Shown: positions 33,351-34,014 of the stretch, in pieces | Numbering within the stretch: position 1 is the first letter of the stretch | How the letters are laid out: each line of letters starts with the position of its first letter | From: Bacteroidota bacterium | GTDB taxonomy: Bacteria; Bacteroidota; Bacteroidia; Chitinophagales; Chitinophagaceae | Length of the DNA stretch: 34,014 nucleotides | Direction of reading: 5' to 3' | Assembly (NCBI GenBank): GCA_013288945.1 | Contig: JABDAZ010000030.1 | Location: 1-34,014, forward strand | Translations under genes and position numbers: made by a program | Notes under the pieces: model-generated | Database searches by the model: none | What the model saw: only the letters and a program-made list of their open reading frames with translations | Told to the model about the DNA's origin: nothing

Positions 33351-34014
33351 TTACATTTGTTCCATCAGCCATTTGTTTTTTCCATAACCAGGAATTACAT
33401 GGCGATCGCTGTGATAAGATGAACGAACAAGCGGGCCGCTTTCTACATAATCAAAACCCATTTCATAGCCTATCTTTCTCAGCTCCGCAAACTCGTCAGG
33501 ATGCACAAAACGCGCAACGGGCAAATGTTTTTTTGAAGGTTGTAAATACTGGCCGATTGTTATCACATCAACATGGCTGTTGCGCAAATCTTTCATCGTT
33601 TGTATTACTTCTTCTTTTGTTTCGCCAAGGCCGAGCATGATGCCGCTTTTGGTGCGCATGTTGCCGGCCTTTAATATTTTTAATGTCTCCATACTGCGCC
33701 AGTATTTGGCTTGTATGCGCACTTGTTTTGTTAATCGTTCTACAGTTTCAATATTGTGAGAAACCACGTCTGGCGCGGCTTCTATCACGCGCTGGATATT
33801 TTCTTTTTCTGCTTTAAAATCTGGTATTAATGTTTCAAGCGTTGTATTTTCATTCAGCGATTTCACGGCCTTAATCGTGTTGTACCAAATAATACTTCCG
33901 CCATCTTTCAGTTCATCACGGTCAACAGAAGTAATAACTGCGTGTTTCACTTTCATTAAATAAATCGCTTCAGCAACACGTTGCGGTTCGTCCCAATCAA
34001 CAGCTTCCGGGCGG
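33351..34014 (-). CDS. lipA: Lipoyl synthase, C-terminal part (gene runs off the right edge)
   Basis: The minus-strand frame is open to the window edge, showing about 220 residues. It starts RPEAVDWDEPQRVAEAIYLMKVKHAVITSVDRDELKDGG, a recognisable LipA radical-SAM core. It continues through TLIPDF, VSHNIETVERL, TKSGIMLGLGE, TIGQYLQPS and FDYVESGPLVRSSYHSD, the conserved C-terminal order. The closing R-S-S-Y-H motif supplies the Ser ligand to the auxiliary iron-sulfur cluster. Both Cys clusters lie in the missing N-terminal part. The enzyme inserts two sulfurs into protein-bound octanoyl groups to make the lipoyl cofactor. The internal ATG at 33956 is not the true start. The stop codon directly adjoins a heptamer repeat element. 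Confidence 0.97.
   Translation of the reverse strand, partial: RPEAVDWDEPQRVAEAIYLMKVKHAVITSVDRDELKDGGSIIWYNTIKAVKSLNENTTLETLIPDFKAEKENIQRVIEAAPDVVSHNIETVERLTKQVRIQAKYWRSMETLKILKAGNMRTKSGIMLGLGETKEEVIQTMKDLRNSHVDVITIGQYLQPSKKHLPVARFVHPDEFAELRKIGYEMGFDYVESGPLVRSSYHSDRHVIPGYGKNKWLMEQM

Overview
The window is about 34 kb of AT-rich bacterial chromosome (GC estimated by eye at about 35%) and looks like Bacteroidota, most likely Chitinophagaceae. The support is SusC/SusD genes with a DUF1735-type lipoprotein, a kinase with a beta-propeller and Y_Y_Y sensor, a CarboxypepD_reg-type outer-membrane barrel, DUF2723, lipoproteins with Bacteroidota-style signals, and promoters of the TTTG-N19-TAnnTTTG type. 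The lineage below phylum is inference. No insertion sequence, prophage, CRISPR array or rRNA was seen.

Layout. 1-3.15 kb (+): end of a SusC receptor, a SusD-like lipoprotein and a DUF1735-like lipoprotein, closed by a perfect 46-bp palindromic terminator shared with the opposing gene. 3.3-8.4 kb (-): a DUF2723 membrane glycosyltransferase-like protein, a SAM hydrolase-like enzyme and a short-chain dehydrogenase. 8.56 kb: tRNA-Lys(UUU) with a clear promoter. 8.9-12.3 kb: a small Cys-rich protein, a broken Lys-rich small gene, then a minus-strand group (PiT phosphate transporter, UspA, small secreted protein). 12.5-15.1 kb: a broken His-rich small gene, GtrA, and two secreted phosphoesterases (alkaline phosphatase superfamily and GDPD). 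15.5-21.3 kb (+): a propeller sensor kinase and an outer-membrane barrel. 21.6-22.6 kb (-): a secreted YncE-like propeller. 22.7-29.9 kb (+): response regulator, histidine kinase, and TolC, adaptor and RND pump, followed by an ArsB-type transporter at 30.1 kb. 31.4-34.0 kb (-): a DUF1223 thioredoxin-like protein, a phosphodiester glycosidase family protein and the 3' part of lipA.

How the genes fit together. The two-component pair is translationally coupled, and the three pump genes are coupled to each other; the pair probably controls the pump. The neighbouring ArsB-like carrier and secreted propeller suggest toxic metal or metalloid efflux, but no substrate can be read from sequence. PiT, the AP-superfamily enzyme and GDPD could form a loose phosphate-scavenging neighbourhood.

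The most unusual signals are not protein families. (1) Two intergenic elements, 25 kb apart, are built of inverted arrays of A-rich heptamers. Each runs from or next to the stop codon of one gene to about 20 nt before the start of the next. (2) The 6-bp palindrome ATTAAT occurs roughly 125 times, about three times the composition expectation, including inside genes. (3) Two unrelated small Lys- or His-rich genes each carry one in-frame TAA in an otherwise intact frame.
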